64,000 bases of DNA from JANQQN01 sp964519665. Lineage in GTDB: Bacteria; Myxococcota; Kuafuiibacteriia; Kuafuiibacteriales; Kuafuiibacteriaceae. The DNA lies in NCBI GenBank assembly GCA_964519665.1, contig CAZFIV010000002.1, forward strand, positions 1 to 64,000, written 5' to 3'. Positions 25,597 through 34,677 of this stretch are shown here, piece after piece (positions within the stretch are counted from its first letter, which is position 1; the number at the start of each line of letters is the position of its first letter). The translations under genes were made by a program, and so were the position numbers. A model generated the notes under the pieces. It saw only the letters and a list, made by a program, of their open reading frames with translations, searched no databases and was not told the origin of the DNA.

Positions 25597-26550
25597 GTGA
25601 GTTGGAGAACGTGCGCGATCGTCAATCCGACCAGTGCGGGCGGAGCCACCGGCCGGCGGTGGCCCGAGCTGCAGGCCGGGCTCGAACGCGTGTTGGTCGA
25701 CTGGGACGTGCGGTTCACCACCGCGCCGCTCGACGCCGTCGATATCACTCGGCGGGCGCTCGATGACGGCTACGATATGATCATCTGCGTAGGCGGGGAC
25801 GGCACCATGAACGAGGTGGTCACCGGCTTGTTCGAGCCGGGTCCGGCGGGCATTACCGACCGCCTCATCCGCACCGACGTGGTGCTGGCTCCGGTCCGGA
25901 TGGGAACGGGCGGCGACTTCGCTCGGTTCCTACAGCTGCCGGGTCGACTTCCGGGCGCGGTGGCCCATCTACAGGGCGAAGCGACCCGGCCCTGCGATCT
26001 TGGCCTCGTTGAGTTTCGCGATGGAGACGGTCGTGCGCGACGGCGAGCTTTCCTCAACATCGCCAGCTTCGGAATGTCGGGTTTGGTGGTGGACAAGGTC
26101 AATCGGTCGAGCAAGGCGCTCGGCGGGCAAGCATCCTTCTTGCTGGGGCTCGGCCGCGCCCTGATCGCCTACCGGCCCCAGCGGATCCGCATCGTGGTCG
26201 ACGACGTCGAGTTCTACGCGGATAGAATGGTCACCGGCGCCGTGGCCAACGGCCAGTTCTTCGGGGGCGGAATGCACATCGCGCCCCGCGCGCGACTGGA
26301 TGACGGGTTGTTCGACGTGGTGGTTCAGGAGCAGGCGGGGATCAACGAAGTCTTTTCGATCCGGGACCTCTACTCGGGCCGCTCGGCGAGCTGGCCCACG
26401 GTTCAAGCCGCTCGAGGTCAAAAAGTGGAGGTCTTCCCGCTCGACCCCGAAGAACATGTCTTGCTCGATGTCGACGGTGAGCAGCCGGGCGGTTTGCCGG
26501 CGACGTTTCGAGTGGTGCCGAAGGCGGTGCGGCTCAAGATGGCGGGTTAG
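25597..26550 (+). CDS. Diacylglycerol/lipid kinase (YegS/BmrU family)
   Basis: Phosphorylates diacylglycerol or a related lipid using ATP. The catalytic domain begins at once with CAIVNPTSAGG (nucleotide-binding loop) and contains VGGDGTMNEVVTG, the GGDG motif of the family, followed by MGTGGDFARFL. The second half is the beta-sandwich domain with ANGQFFGGGMHIAPRARLDDG and ending in LLDVDGEQPGG, which is normal for the family. Length 317 is typical. GTG start at 25597, 9 bp after the Fe-S gene, so the lipid kinase shares the operon with the AGPS-like flavoprotein. AGPS-like flavoprotein plus lipid-kinase neighbourhoods also occur elsewhere (from memory, Rv2251-Rv2252 in M. tuberculosis), which suggests a glycerolipid role. 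Confidence 0.92.
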   Translation: MSWRTCAIVNPTSAGGATGRRWPELQAGLERVLVDWDVRFTTAPLDAVDITRRALDDGYDMIICVGGDGTMNEVVTGLFEPGPAGITDRLIRTDVVLAPVRMGTGGDFARFLQLPGRLPGAVAHLQGEATRPCDLGLVEFRDGDGRARRRAFLNIASFGMSGLVVDKVNRSSKALGGQASFLLGLGRALIAYRPQRIRIVVDDVEFYADRMVTGAVANGQFFGGGMHIAPRARLDDGLFDVVVQEQAGINEVFSIRDLYSGRSASWPTVQAARGQKVEVFPLDPEEHVLLDVDGEQPGGLPATFRVVPKAVRLKMAG

Positions 26551-26731
26551 TTCGCTCGCGTACGCGACGGCGGGAGATCCGGGTGGCTCGGAACGGTCGC
26601 CGCCGAGAAGCAGCGAGGCTGCTCCTCAAACGCTCGAGTTCATTCGCGATTCCGTGCTGGCGGAGCATCGCGTCGACAGTCCTCAGCTCGCAAGATCGCT
26701 TCGCGTAGGCGCCGCTCGCGTACTTCGCCCC

Positions 26732-26774
26732 AGAGCGCTCCGAGGTATCGAAACTCTCGGCGCGAAGTACTAGG
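26732..26774. repeat. 43-bp intergenic hairpin repeat, copy 1
   Basis: Matches 30477-30519 at 42 of 43 positions (only 26769 differs). It contains an inner CCGAG/CTCGG stem around an 11-nt loop, extended by CGC/GCG after one mismatch. A further 9-bp inverted pair, GTACTTCGC (26720-26728) and GCGAAGTAC (26762-26770), extends this copy. It ends at the start codon of the kinase gene. Confidence 0.85.
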
Positions 26775-29700
26775 ATGACGGCGGTGGACTCCTTCCAGGC
26801 CCTTTCCGAGCCCGCGCGGGTTCGGGTCGGCGAGGCTCTCGCGCGCCTGGCGGTCGAAGCTCATGAGCTCCCGGCGATGGTCCTCACCCGGCTTCACCAA
26901 CGGAGCCGAAACCCCGGCGCCCGCATCGTCGTCGGGCGCTATCTCCTGGTTGGCGAGCTCGGCCGCGGCGGCATGGGCGTGGTCTACGACGCCTGGGATC
27001 CGAGCATCGAAAGACGGGTGGCCATCAAGACCCTCGAGCCGGAGCTCGTTCAGGAAGAGGAACGCGACGAAGTCGTGACCCGATTTCGGCGGGAGACCAA
27101 GGTCGTGGGTCAGCTCAAACACCCGGCGATCGTGACCATCTTCGATTTTGGGTACCAGCGCGACGTTCACCCGGTGACCGGGGTTCCAGGCCCCGCACTG
27201 TACTACTACGTCATGGAGTACCTCGAGGGGCAGTCGCTGGCGGAGGCGCTTCGCGACCGAGGCCGGATGCCGGACCTAGATGCGGTGGCGATCGCGGCGG
27301 TCATCGCGGAAGCCCTTCAGATCGCCCACGATGCCGGCATCATCCACCGCGACATCAAGCCCTCGAACATCTTTTTGAGGAACGGTCGCGAGGCTGTCCT
27401 GCTCGACTTCGGGATCGCCAAGGTCGGCGACGAGGCGCTGACCCGGCAGGGTCAGATCTTGGGGACGCCGAGTTATCTGGCACCGGAGCGCCTCAAAGAG
27501 AAAGAACGGCCGATCGACGGTCGGGCCGACATCTTCTCCCTGGGTATTCTTCTGTACACCATGTTGGCGGGCGCGGCGCCGTTCGTCGGCCACGACGTCT
27601 ACGAGGTGATCGACAAGATCTCCAAGCAGGCCCACCCCGACGTCGGTCGACTCGGTGCGACCGGGCGGATGCTGTCTCGGGTCCTCGACCGTATGCTCGC
27701 CAAGCGCCCCGAGGATCGCTACGCGACCGCCGGAGAGGCGGCCGCCGACCTTCGCCGGTTGGAACGCAGCCTGACCGAACCCGAAGCCAACGGTGACCCA
27801 ACACCCGTGGAGCCGACGCCCGCCTTCGAGGCGACCAGCCCTCCGGCGCGCGCGGATGACGAGCCGCCGCCGCTGCCCGACCGACGTTCCCCAGCACCGG
27901 CATCCGGGGAAGGGTCCCCCGACCAGAGTGCGGCCGGAGGGGCCGCCCGGGTCGGGCTGGCGGCGACCGCCGACCTGCAAGAGATCGGTCCTCGCTTCGT
28001 GACGCGACTCGACCCTTGGGTCAGCGGCGCGCTCGGAGTGCCGCCGGAGGGCGTGGAGGACCGCCTGCAGCATGGCGAAAAGGGCGCGCCTCGCCCCGCG
28101 GCGTCGGCTTCGACCGGGGGGGCGGCCGCGCCTCCGGAGGGCGAGCCCGATGTGGGGCCTGATGACGAAACCGTGGGGCTGATCGGTGGCAGGTCGAACG
28201 CGGCCATCGCCCGGCGGTCATCGAAGCTTCGAATTCCGGCCGTGCTCCCCGACGACGAACCGGCCGCGGACGCTTCGGCGACCACCGCGCCCGAGCTCGG
28301 TCGCCGAACAGCCGCCGGGGACCCCGAGGTTTCGGCGAATCAGCCCGGTCCGGGCCCCGAACCCGAACTTCGCTCGTTCGCAGAAGACAGCCACCCCGAA
28401 GATCCCGGTGGTGTGCAGGTCGCCTTTCCTCGGCGCGAAACGGCTGGTGAGGAGCCGATCGGAGTGCAAGCCGGGCCCGGTGAGGCCTCTGCGGTGCCCT
28501 CCCGGAAGGGACCCTGGCCGGCGCTATCGGATCCCCAGTTCGACAGTGGCTTCGACGGTGGGGTCGGCAGAGCCCACCGGGTCGTGGTCACGGAGCCAGT
28601 CCTTCATCGCAAGTCCAGGGACCTCCCGACAGGGATGAGCGCCCGGGGCCGCGGCCACCGACCGAGGATCGAGGCCGCGCTGGTCGATGAATCGCAGGTT
28701 GTCGTACGCCCGTCGTCGCTCGACTCGGCTCGGCCCGACGAGCTGCCCACCCAGACCGCTTTTCCTGCTCAGGAACCCGCCCCCGCGAACGCCACGGGCC
28801 GCCCCGAGTTCGAGGACCCAGCGGAGCGCCGGCGGGCGACCGCCGGGAGTTCCGAGATGCCCTCTCAGCCCCCGCGAACCGCCGCGGTGGCCCGCCAGAC
28901 GATCGGGTCCGCATCGGGCCCAACGCCCGCATCCCAGTGGCCGTCGGTTCAGATTAGGATGAGTGGCCGCGGCCTCATCGAGGAGGCAGCGGGCGCTCGC
29001 CGCAAGCGATGGCTGTTGCTCGTTGCGGGGGGGCTGGCCTCGGCCGCCATCGGTCTGATGCTCGGACGCCTGCGCCAGACCGAGGGGCATTTCCATCCGG
29101 TGAATCCTGCCGGCGGGGCTGCGCCTCGGATCATTCCCCGGGCGGCGACCGATCCGGCCCGCGGAGAGCAACCGGCCCTCGTTCGGCCCCGGACGGCCCG
29201 AGAGCTGGTTTTGGACGCCGACGCGGCCCTCGCCGAGGGGCGCTACGCCGACGCGGCCCAACTGTATACCCGCGCCTTGGCCGCTCTGCCGCCGAAGCAC
29301 GACCTTCACGCGCGGGCGCGCTTTCGGCGGGCCGACGCCCTGCGCGAGCTGGGACGCTTGGTCGATGCCACCTCGCAGTATCGAGAAGTGATCCGCCGCC
29401 ACCCCGATTCGGCCGAGGCCCACGAGGCTCGGGCTCGCCTCCGGCTGTTGACGAGTGTCCGCGATGCCGACGGGGCGGGTGGGGAGCGCGCTGCAGATCG
29501 GGCAGGAGGGCAGAAAGCCGCGCCCGGGAGCGCCCCCGCCGGGGCTTCGGGTTCCGAAGGGCCAAAACGCGACGCCGTACCTGCCGACCTGCCACCGGAG
29601 GCCGCATGTCGATGGATCGCGACCCGATACCTGACCGACGCCGACGCGGCCGTGGTCGCGCTGCAGCGACTGCAGCGGGCTCACCCTCGCGAGCCCTGCG

Positions 29701-29867
29701 TGTTTTGGAGTCTGGCGCGAAAGTACGAGGCGCTCGAGCGAGACTCGGCGGCGCTGGATTCGTATCGCCGGTTCCTCAGCCTCGACCCCAAGACCCGCCG
29801 CGCACCCGCGGTTCGACGCCGAATCGCAGACCTCGAGGCCAAGCTGGGAGCCCGTGAGCCGTTGTAA
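26775..29867 (+). CDS. PknB-type Ser/Thr protein kinase with transmembrane helix and TPR domain
   Basis: Membrane-anchored signalling kinase (1030 residues). The kinase domain spans residues about 53-330: GELGRGGMGVVYDAW (Gly loop), VAIKTL (ATP lysine), HRDIKPSNIF (catalytic loop), LLDFGIAK (Mg site), GTPSYLAPERL (activation segment) and ADIFSLGILLYTM. A Pro/Ala/Glu-rich linker of about 400 residues follows, then a single membrane helix near residue 745 (WLLLVAGGLASAAIGLML). The C-terminal extracytoplasmic part holds TPR-like repeats (AALAEGRYADAAQLYTRAL, LGRLVDATSQYREVIRRHP). The activation segment and catalytic residues look intact. It starts at ATG 26775, directly abutting the copy-1 hairpin repeat, which may affect its translation. 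Target proteins are unknown. Confidence 0.93.
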   Translation: MTAVDSFQALSEPARVRVGEALARLAVEAHELPAMVLTRLHQRSRNPGARIVVGRYLLVGELGRGGMGVVYDAWDPSIERRVAIKTLEPELVQEEERDEVVTRFRRETKVVGQLKHPAIVTIFDFGYQRDVHPVTGVPGPALYYYVMEYLEGQSLAEALRDRGRMPDLDAVAIAAVIAEALQIAHDAGIIHRDIKPSNIFLRNGREAVLLDFGIAKVGDEALTRQGQILGTPSYLAPERLKEKERPIDGRADIFSLGILLYTMLAGAAPFVGHDVYEVIDKISKQAHPDVGRLGATGRMLSRVLDRMLAKRPEDRYATAGEAAADLRRLERSLTEPEANGDPTPVEPTPAFEATSPPARADDEPPPLPDRRSPAPASGEGSPDQSAAGGAARVGLAATADLQEIGPRFVTRLDPWVSGALGVPPEGVEDRLQHGEKGAPRPAASASTGGAAAPPEGEPDVGPDDETVGLIGGRSNAAIARRSSKLRIPAVLPDDEPAADASATTAPELGRRTAAGDPEVSANQPGPGPEPELRSFAEDSHPEDPGGVQVAFPRRETAGEEPIGVQAGPGEASAVPSRKGPWPALSDPQFDSGFDGGVGRAHRVVVTEPVLHRKSRDLPTGMSARGRGHRPRIEAALVDESQVVVRPSSLDSARPDELPTQTAFPAQEPAPANATGRPEFEDPAERRRATAGSSEMPSQPPRTAAVARQTIGSASGPTPASQWPSVQIRMSGRGLIEEAAGARRKRWLLLVAGGLASAAIGLMLGRLRQTEGHFHPVNPAGGAAPRIIPRAATDPARGEQPALVRPRTARELVLDADAALAEGRYADAAQLYTRALAALPPKHDLHARARFRRADALRELGRLVDATSQYREVIRRHPDSAEAHEARARLRLLTSVRDADGAGGERAADRAGGQKAAPGSAPAGASGSEGPKRDAVPADLPPEAACRWIATRYLTDADAAVVALQRLQRAHPREPCVFWSLARKYEALERDSAALDSYRRFLSLDPKTRRAPAVRRRIADLEAKLGAREPL

Positions 29868-29927
29868 CGAACTTGGCCAAAATCTCGGATTTCAAAGACT
29901 TTTTCATGCCGACCACCACAACCCGAC

Positions 29928-30404
29928 GTGCTTCAAGAGGGCGTGGAAGAGCGCTGTCATGCGGTCACCCGACATGCGGTCACCCGACGGGCACAGGTGC
30001 TGGCCGTCATCGCCGTCGGCCTGCTGTTGCCCACCGTGCTCCGGCCCACCCCGTTGCGAGGTGACCCGCGGCCGCCGTGCTTCGACACGCTGGTCGAAAC
30101 CCAGTGGGGGCTCGAGTGCTGGACGGGCCCCAATCCTCCGGGTCGAGGGGCTTCGGAACGGGTGTCACTCTGGATGGGGCGCCGGCTTGATCTCAACCAG
30201 GCCACCGCGACCTCGCTCACGTTGATCCCGGGCATCGGAAACAAGCTGGCGGGTCGGCTGGTGGCCGACCGAGAGGCCCGCGGACCGTTTCCTTCGGTAG
30301 AGGCGACGCAACGGGTTCGCGGCATCGGGCCTCGCTTGGCGACCCGGCTCGGTGCGTACACGGAGGTACGGGGCGCAACAGACGATACTCCCGCCGCGGA
30401 CTAA
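29928..30404 (+). CDS. ComEA-like helix-hairpin-helix protein with N-terminal anchor
   Basis: Short (158 residues) probably membrane-anchored DNA-binding protein. After a basic start there is a hydrophobic segment (VLAVIAVGLLLPTVL), then about 50 residues, then a tandem helix-hairpin-helix domain: LDLNQATATSLTLIPGIGNK followed by VEATQRVRGIGPRLATRLG. LNxAtxxxL-x-xIPGIG is the ComEA signature, so it could bind incoming DNA in natural transformation; a general DNA-binding role is equally possible. GTG start at 29928; a GTG at 29943 is also possible. It follows the kinase by 60 bp in the same direction. Confidence 0.8.
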   Translation: MLQEGVEERCHAVTRHAVTRRAQVLAVIAVGLLLPTVLRPTPLRGDPRPPCFDTLVETQWGLECWTGPNPPGRGASERVSLWMGRRLDLNQATATSLTLIPGIGNKLAGRLVADREARGPFPSVEATQRVRGIGPRLATRLGAYTEVRGATDDTPAAD

Positions 30405-30476
30405 ATGTGCGGGAAGCAAATCCCGATCCGCTTCGCGGCTCGGTTGCTTGCACCCTCACACCGAGCCTCCAACCCT

Positions 30477-30519
30477 AGAGCGCTCCGAGGTATCGAAACT
30501 CTCGGCGCGAAGTCCTAGG
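30477..30519. repeat. 43-bp intergenic hairpin repeat, copy 2
   Basis: Second copy of the repeat at 26732-26774, with one difference (30514). Here it lies between the convergent ComEA-like gene and the small minus-strand gene, overlapping the stop codon of the latter. Flanking CCTAG (30474-30478) and CTAGG (30515-30519) add an outer pair. No T-tract follows on either strand. Confidence 0.85.
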
Positions 30520-30730
30520 CGCCCGCCTTCTTCTGGCCGCCTTTCACGGTGTCCATGATGGTCTTGTAAATGACGCGGTAAGCCTCGCTGATCTTCGCCG
30601 GGTTCTTCTCGTTCGTCACCGTGACCATCGACGCGGTAATCTGAGCGGTGGCCGCGATCGCGGCCTTTTGGAGCTCGAGCTGAGTGGACGAAACGAGGTC
30701 AGCGTCTTCGCGCTTCGAACCGGGTCGCAT
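30515..30730 (-). CDS. small hypothetical helical protein
   Basis: 71 residues from an ATG at 30730, 34 bp downstream of tRNA-Ala on the same strand. The translation is protein-like, with a predicted amphipathic helix (QKAAIAATAQITASMVTVT), a hinge and a second helix (ISEAYRVIYKTIMDTVKGG), and ends Lys-Lys-Ala-Gly-Ala. Very Ala/Lys-rich and soluble. I recognise no named family but the pattern is typical of short conserved myxobacterial proteins. Its stop lies within the copy-2 hairpin repeat. Confidence 0.7.
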   Translation of the reverse strand: MRPGSKREDADLVSSTQLELQKAAIAATAQITASMVTVTNEKNPAKISEAYRVIYKTIMDTVKGGQKKAGA

Positions 30731-30764
30731 GCGCGTAGACTACACCGGTCTTCGACGGGAGGAT

Positions 30765-30837
30765 TGGAGAAGATGGGGATCGAACCCACGGCCTCAGCAT
30801 TGCGAACGCTGCGCTCTCCCAACTGAGCTACTTCCCC
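30765..30837 (-). tRNA. tRNA-Ala (anticodon CGC)
   Basis: Full cloverleaf on the minus strand: acceptor GGGGAAG/CTTCTCC with discriminator A, D arm GCTC...GAGC, anticodon stem CAGCG/TGCTG around loop TTCGCAA (anticodon CGC, reads GCG), and T arm GTGGG-TTCGATC-CCCAT. The CCA end is not encoded. Confidence 0.97.
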
Positions 30838-30984
30838 AGCGGCGAAGCGAGAATCTAAACCCGACCCTCGGGGCTCGCAAGCGCAAAAGACTGACTCGTC
30901 CTTGGTCGGCCAAGGGCAGGTGCGGAGTTTTCGACCCAGGGACGTTTTTGACGCGACAAAGCGTCCTCTGGTACTGCAGGCGAT

Positions 30985-33723
30985 ATGTCGTCGGGAGACC
31001 CGGACGCCCGAGCCCTTGCTGCGGCGCGAGCCGGTGCCTATCCTGGTGGGTCCAAGGGCCAGCGGATGACTCACGCCTCCATTACCGCACTCGAGCTCCA
31101 GTTTGCGCAAAATCCTCGGTCGGATGCCTACATCGCTCTGTGCGAAGCGTACCTGTCGCAAGGCCGGTACATGGAGGCGATGGTGGTCTCCAAAAAGGGG
31201 ATCAAAGCGCATCCGGAGGCCGTCGAAGCCAAGCTGCTGCTCAGTCGAGTCTACACCGCCCAGAGGAAGTTCCCGCGCGCGCTCCAGACCTTGGCGGCGG
31301 CGATCGCCGCGCATCCCAACGAGCCTCGCGTGTATTCCCTCCGGGCTCGCGTCAAGCTGAGTAGCGGTGACCAAGCGGGAGCCATTCAAGATCTCAAGCG
31401 GGCGATCGACCTCGACCCCAACCACCGTGACGCGCTCGTACAGCTCGACGCGCTGGGAATCGCGCCGCCGAACACCACCGACCTTTCGACCGGCGACGTG
31501 GACCAGGAAGTCGAGGTGCCCCCCGGCGTCGCGTCGCAGTATTCTAGGGATCGGTCTCAGCCGGGGTGGTCGCCCTCCAATGAGCTCGACACCGTCAAGA
31601 CGTCGGTGCGGGCGATGACCGCCGACCTCATTTACCCGACCGCCGACCTCACCGGGGATATGGCGACCGGCGATATGGCGACCGGCGACATGCAGGCGGT
31701 TGGGGAGTTCCCTGGGGGTGACGTGTTCACCCCGAACAGCGGCGTGTTCACCCTTCCGCCCGAAGATCCTCCTTCGTTCACGTTCAACGAAACGCCGGGT
31801 GAGCGGCTGACGTTCGGAGACCCCGGAGAGCCCGCGCCCGAGAACGCCACGGGTGGCTTCACGTTCAGTGACGTGCCTCGCAACGAGTTCGACTTCGCAG
31901 GAACGTTCGGGGAAGACGTCGCGCCGGCGCGGTTTCAAGATCCGCCCTCCGCACCCGCACCGGTCGAACCCGACCCCGCCACCGCCGACCTCGGGGGCCC
32001 TCCGAGCGGCGCGTATACGACCAGCAGCATGGCTCTGCGGGCCCCGATTCAAGTCGCGCCGCAGCGGCTCGAAGGCGAGGAAGAGCTCGAGCGACTCGCG
32101 CAAGAGGTTGCGACCCAAAAAGAGAGTCGAGGTCGGCCACGCACCACGATCGCCTTGGCCCTGATTTTGGTGGCCGCCGGGGTGGGCTTCGTCGTGCACC
32201 GGAGCATGACCAACGCGCGTCTCGAACGGGTGGCCGCGCTCACCCAAGAGGCCCAACCGTACTTCGACCGCGACACGTACGCTGGGTATCGCGAGGCGGC
32301 CGAGAAGTTCGAGCGGATCATCGCGGAGGAAGATTCCGAGCATCCGGCCACATTGGCCAAGCTCGCTCACACCTACGCCATCCTGTGGAGCGAGCACGGT
32401 GAGCCGGTCAAACCTCGGCTCGACATGGTGTTGGCCCGCGCGCAGGTCAGAGCGGCCGACCAACCCCACACGGTGGCCGCGGTCGGGCTCACCGCCCTGA
32501 ATTCAGGTAACAACCACCGACAAGATGCGCTCACCGCCCGCGGAGCGGTCCGGGCCTGGGTTGAGCGATCGGGCCAAAAAGAAGGCGGTCCGCGCCTGAC
32601 CCACGCCGACCTCGCGCTGTCGGTCATCGAGATCGATCTCGGCCACTATGATGACGCGGAGCGGCGCCTGCGGGCGCTCATCCGCGACGGTCTGCCCCGG
32701 AGCGTTCGAGCGCGTTTTTGGCACGGCCAGGCCGCCTACCGAGCGGGGCGACTGAGGACCGCGCTCCGCTCCTTCAAGTCGGTGTCCAAGGATCCTTCGA
32801 AGCCGGAGCACGCGCGCGCCGTGGTGGGGGAAGCTCTGGTGTTCATCGAGCTCGGAGACGTCGAGGCAGCGACCGAAGCCCTCCAGAAGCTCGATGCATT
32901 GCATCAAAGTCGCCCTGATGCGGTTTCCACCCGCGATTCCGCCCTCGCGCTGTACGCGCGCAGCGCGATTCTGCGGGCCAACGGCAAAGATGAGCAGGCC
33001 AATGGCCTGCTGGAAGAGGCGCTCCGCGCCGACCCCCAGAACTCCGACTTCCTGTTCGGCAAGGGGCGATGGCTCCGCCGCAACGACCGGGCCCTGGAAG
33101 CCCTGGTGCCGCTGGAGCGGGCGGTGGCCATCGAGCCGACCCGCTGGAACTATTATGTCGAGATCGCTGAAGCTGAGATGGCCGTCGACCAGTGGGACCA
33201 AGCCAAGGTCAATCTCGATGAGGCGTTCGCTCTCGCGCCCGACGAGGTGGAGGTCGTGTTGGCGCGCGCTCGATTGATGCGTCGCCGTCGCCGGCCGGGC
33301 GCCGAAGACTATCTGAACGGGCTGCTCGAGAACCATCCATCCGCCAAGCTGCAGATCAACCTCGAGCTCGGTCGGTTGTACCTCGACCAACGGAAGTACC
33401 GGCAGGCGGAGCTCGCGTTCGAGGCGGCGCGAACCGAAGCCGAACAGAACGCCGAGCGCTACCCCCGCGCTCTGCGCGCCGAAGTGTACGTCGACCTGGG
33501 CGAGATGCAGCTCCGTCGGCGACGGAGCGCGCCGGCCCTCGAGAGCTTCCGTAAAGCGGCCGAGCTGGGCGCGAAGGCCGGATACTTTCGGGTGGCGTCG
33601 ACGCTCTACGCGGGAGGCGCCGAGGCGAAGGCCGAAGCGAAGAACGCCTGCAGCCGGCTGCAGGCGGCGGGGCCGGGTGGCGTTTTCGCCAAGAAGGCCC
33701 GACCGTACTGCGCGCGCCTGTAG
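30985..33723 (+). CDS. Membrane-anchored TPR protein
   Basis: 912 residues with TPR repeats on both sides of one transmembrane helix. The N-terminal cytoplasmic part (residues about 28-160) has TPRs such as CEAYLSQGRYMEAMVVSKKG and LSSGDQAGAIQDLKRAIDLD. A 200-residue Pro/Asp/Gly-rich linker follows, with short GDMATGDM repeats near residue 232. The membrane helix is near residue 390 (TIALALILVAAGVGFVV). The C-terminal 500 residues are further TPRs (LGHYDDAERRLRALIRDG, RRNDRALEALVPLERAVAIE, RKYRQAELAFEAAR). Two starts are plausible: ATG at 30985, or ATG at 31066 beginning MTHASITALELQFAQNP, which looks more natural. Function unknown; architecture suggests assembly of an envelope complex. Confidence 0.85.
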   Translation: MSSGDPDARALAAARAGAYPGGSKGQRMTHASITALELQFAQNPRSDAYIALCEAYLSQGRYMEAMVVSKKGIKAHPEAVEAKLLLSRVYTAQRKFPRALQTLAAAIAAHPNEPRVYSLRARVKLSSGDQAGAIQDLKRAIDLDPNHRDALVQLDALGIAPPNTTDLSTGDVDQEVEVPPGVASQYSRDRSQPGWSPSNELDTVKTSVRAMTADLIYPTADLTGDMATGDMATGDMQAVGEFPGGDVFTPNSGVFTLPPEDPPSFTFNETPGERLTFGDPGEPAPENATGGFTFSDVPRNEFDFAGTFGEDVAPARFQDPPSAPAPVEPDPATADLGGPPSGAYTTSSMALRAPIQVAPQRLEGEEELERLAQEVATQKESRGRPRTTIALALILVAAGVGFVVHRSMTNARLERVAALTQEAQPYFDRDTYAGYREAAEKFERIIAEEDSEHPATLAKLAHTYAILWSEHGEPVKPRLDMVLARAQVRAADQPHTVAAVGLTALNSGNNHRQDALTARGAVRAWVERSGQKEGGPRLTHADLALSVIEIDLGHYDDAERRLRALIRDGLPRSVRARFWHGQAAYRAGRLRTALRSFKSVSKDPSKPEHARAVVGEALVFIELGDVEAATEALQKLDALHQSRPDAVSTRDSALALYARSAILRANGKDEQANGLLEEALRADPQNSDFLFGKGRWLRRNDRALEALVPLERAVAIEPTRWNYYVEIAEAEMAVDQWDQAKVNLDEAFALAPDEVEVVLARARLMRRRRRPGAEDYLNGLLENHPSAKLQINLELGRLYLDQRKYRQAELAFEAARTEAEQNAERYPRALRAEVYVDLGEMQLRRRRSAPALESFRKAAELGAKAGYFRVASTLYAGGAEAKAEAKNACSRLQAAGPGGVFAKKARPYCARL

Positions 33724-33838
33724 GCCGCTCGGTCACCCAGGTCGTCTGGGATCGGGTCGGGTCGGGCCGGGCCGGGTCTACGAACGGGTGGCCTCCGTTT
33801 CGGTCGGACCCAGCGCCTGGTCTTGAGTTCAAGGTTGG

Positions 33839-34168
33839 TTACAGGGCCTTCTGAAGAGCCGCCTCGAGCGCATCCTTGCCGACCGCCCCGACGTGCTGAG
33901 CGACGACCTCACCCTGTTTGAAGACCAAGATGGTGGGGATGCTACGCACCCTGAAGCGCATCGCGACGTTCGGGGCCTCATCGACGTTCAGCTTGCCGAC
34001 CTTCGCCCGACCCGCGTACTCGCCAGCCAGGGATTCGACGTGCGGGGCGATCGCGCGGCAGGGCACACACCAAGGTGCCCAGAAGTCGACCAGGACGGCT
34101 CCGCCCGATTGTACGACTTCCTGGTCAAAATTTCCGTCGGTGAACTCGATAACGTTCTCGCTCGCCAT
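33839..34168 (-). CDS. trxA: Thioredoxin with WCVPC active site
   Basis: Small cytoplasmic disulfide reductase of 109 residues. The redox site is WCVPC (Trp33-Cys37), with Val35 in place of the Gly of standard thioredoxins. The other landmarks are normal: LVDFWAPWC before it, an acidic residue in GKLNVDEAP, the cis-Pro loop RSIPTILVFKQGE and a C-terminal GxVGKDALEAAL helix. An AAAGGAAT ribosome-binding site precedes the ATG at 34168. It is divergent from the 34360 gene and stands alone. Confidence 0.95.
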   Translation of the reverse strand: MASENVIEFTDGNFDQEVVQSGGAVLVDFWAPWCVPCRAIAPHVESLAGEYAGRAKVGKLNVDEAPNVAMRFRVRSIPTILVFKQGEVVAQHVGAVGKDALEAALQKAL

Positions 34169-34359
34169 GATGCTGGGATTCCTTTCTGGGTGGGGGCTGA
34201 AACGGACTCAGTCCCGCTTACCGCGGCCAACCGCTGGGCCCGACGTGTGATTCCCGGACCGATGTTGTCCATAGCAGAATGTCAGCGTTTTGGGGCGCAT
34301 AGTCTGGGGATTGGACTTTCCGGGCGCATCGTAGAATCCTCTCAAAGGAACCGAGACCT

Positions 34360-34674
34360 GTGAGCACGCTCCATCCAAGAATGTTTATCGCCCAGCGGAC
34401 CCTCGAAGCCTGGCTGGAGACCGGCAACGTCCAAGTCGACAACACGGTGGTCATTCTCGAGAATCTGGGCCGCTCGTACGACCTCACCCCCGCCGTCCGA
34501 TTCATCAAGGTCCTGCCGGAAGGGGCGGCGCCCGACGTGCTGGGCAAAGTGCTGACCGAAGACCGCATCGCGGAGCTCGGTGGCGAGCTGATGGGAGGAT
34601 CCGTCCTCTTCGGAGAGACGGCTTTCGAGGTGGAGCCGGGCTTCGTGGGGAGGCTCCGAGATGCGAGTCGCTGA
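34360..34674 (+). CDS. small hypothetical protein upstream of hemX
   Basis: 104 residues from a GTG at 34360. No signal peptide. The sequence has an alpha/beta pattern (FIAQRTLEAWLETGNVQVDN, TVVILENLGRSYDLTPAVRF, KVLPEGAAPDVLGKVLTEDR) and begins the run leading into hemX, hemA, hemC and hemD, ending 3 bp before hemX. I recognise no family, but the tight spacing suggests co-transcription with heme biosynthesis. It may be a small regulatory or assembly partner; this is inference from position only. Confidence 0.7.
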   Translation: MSTLHPRMFIAQRTLEAWLETGNVQVDNTVVILENLGRSYDLTPAVRFIKVLPEGAAPDVLGKVLTEDRIAELGGELMGGSVLFGETAFEVEPGFVGRLRDASR

Positions 34675-34677
34675 CCG

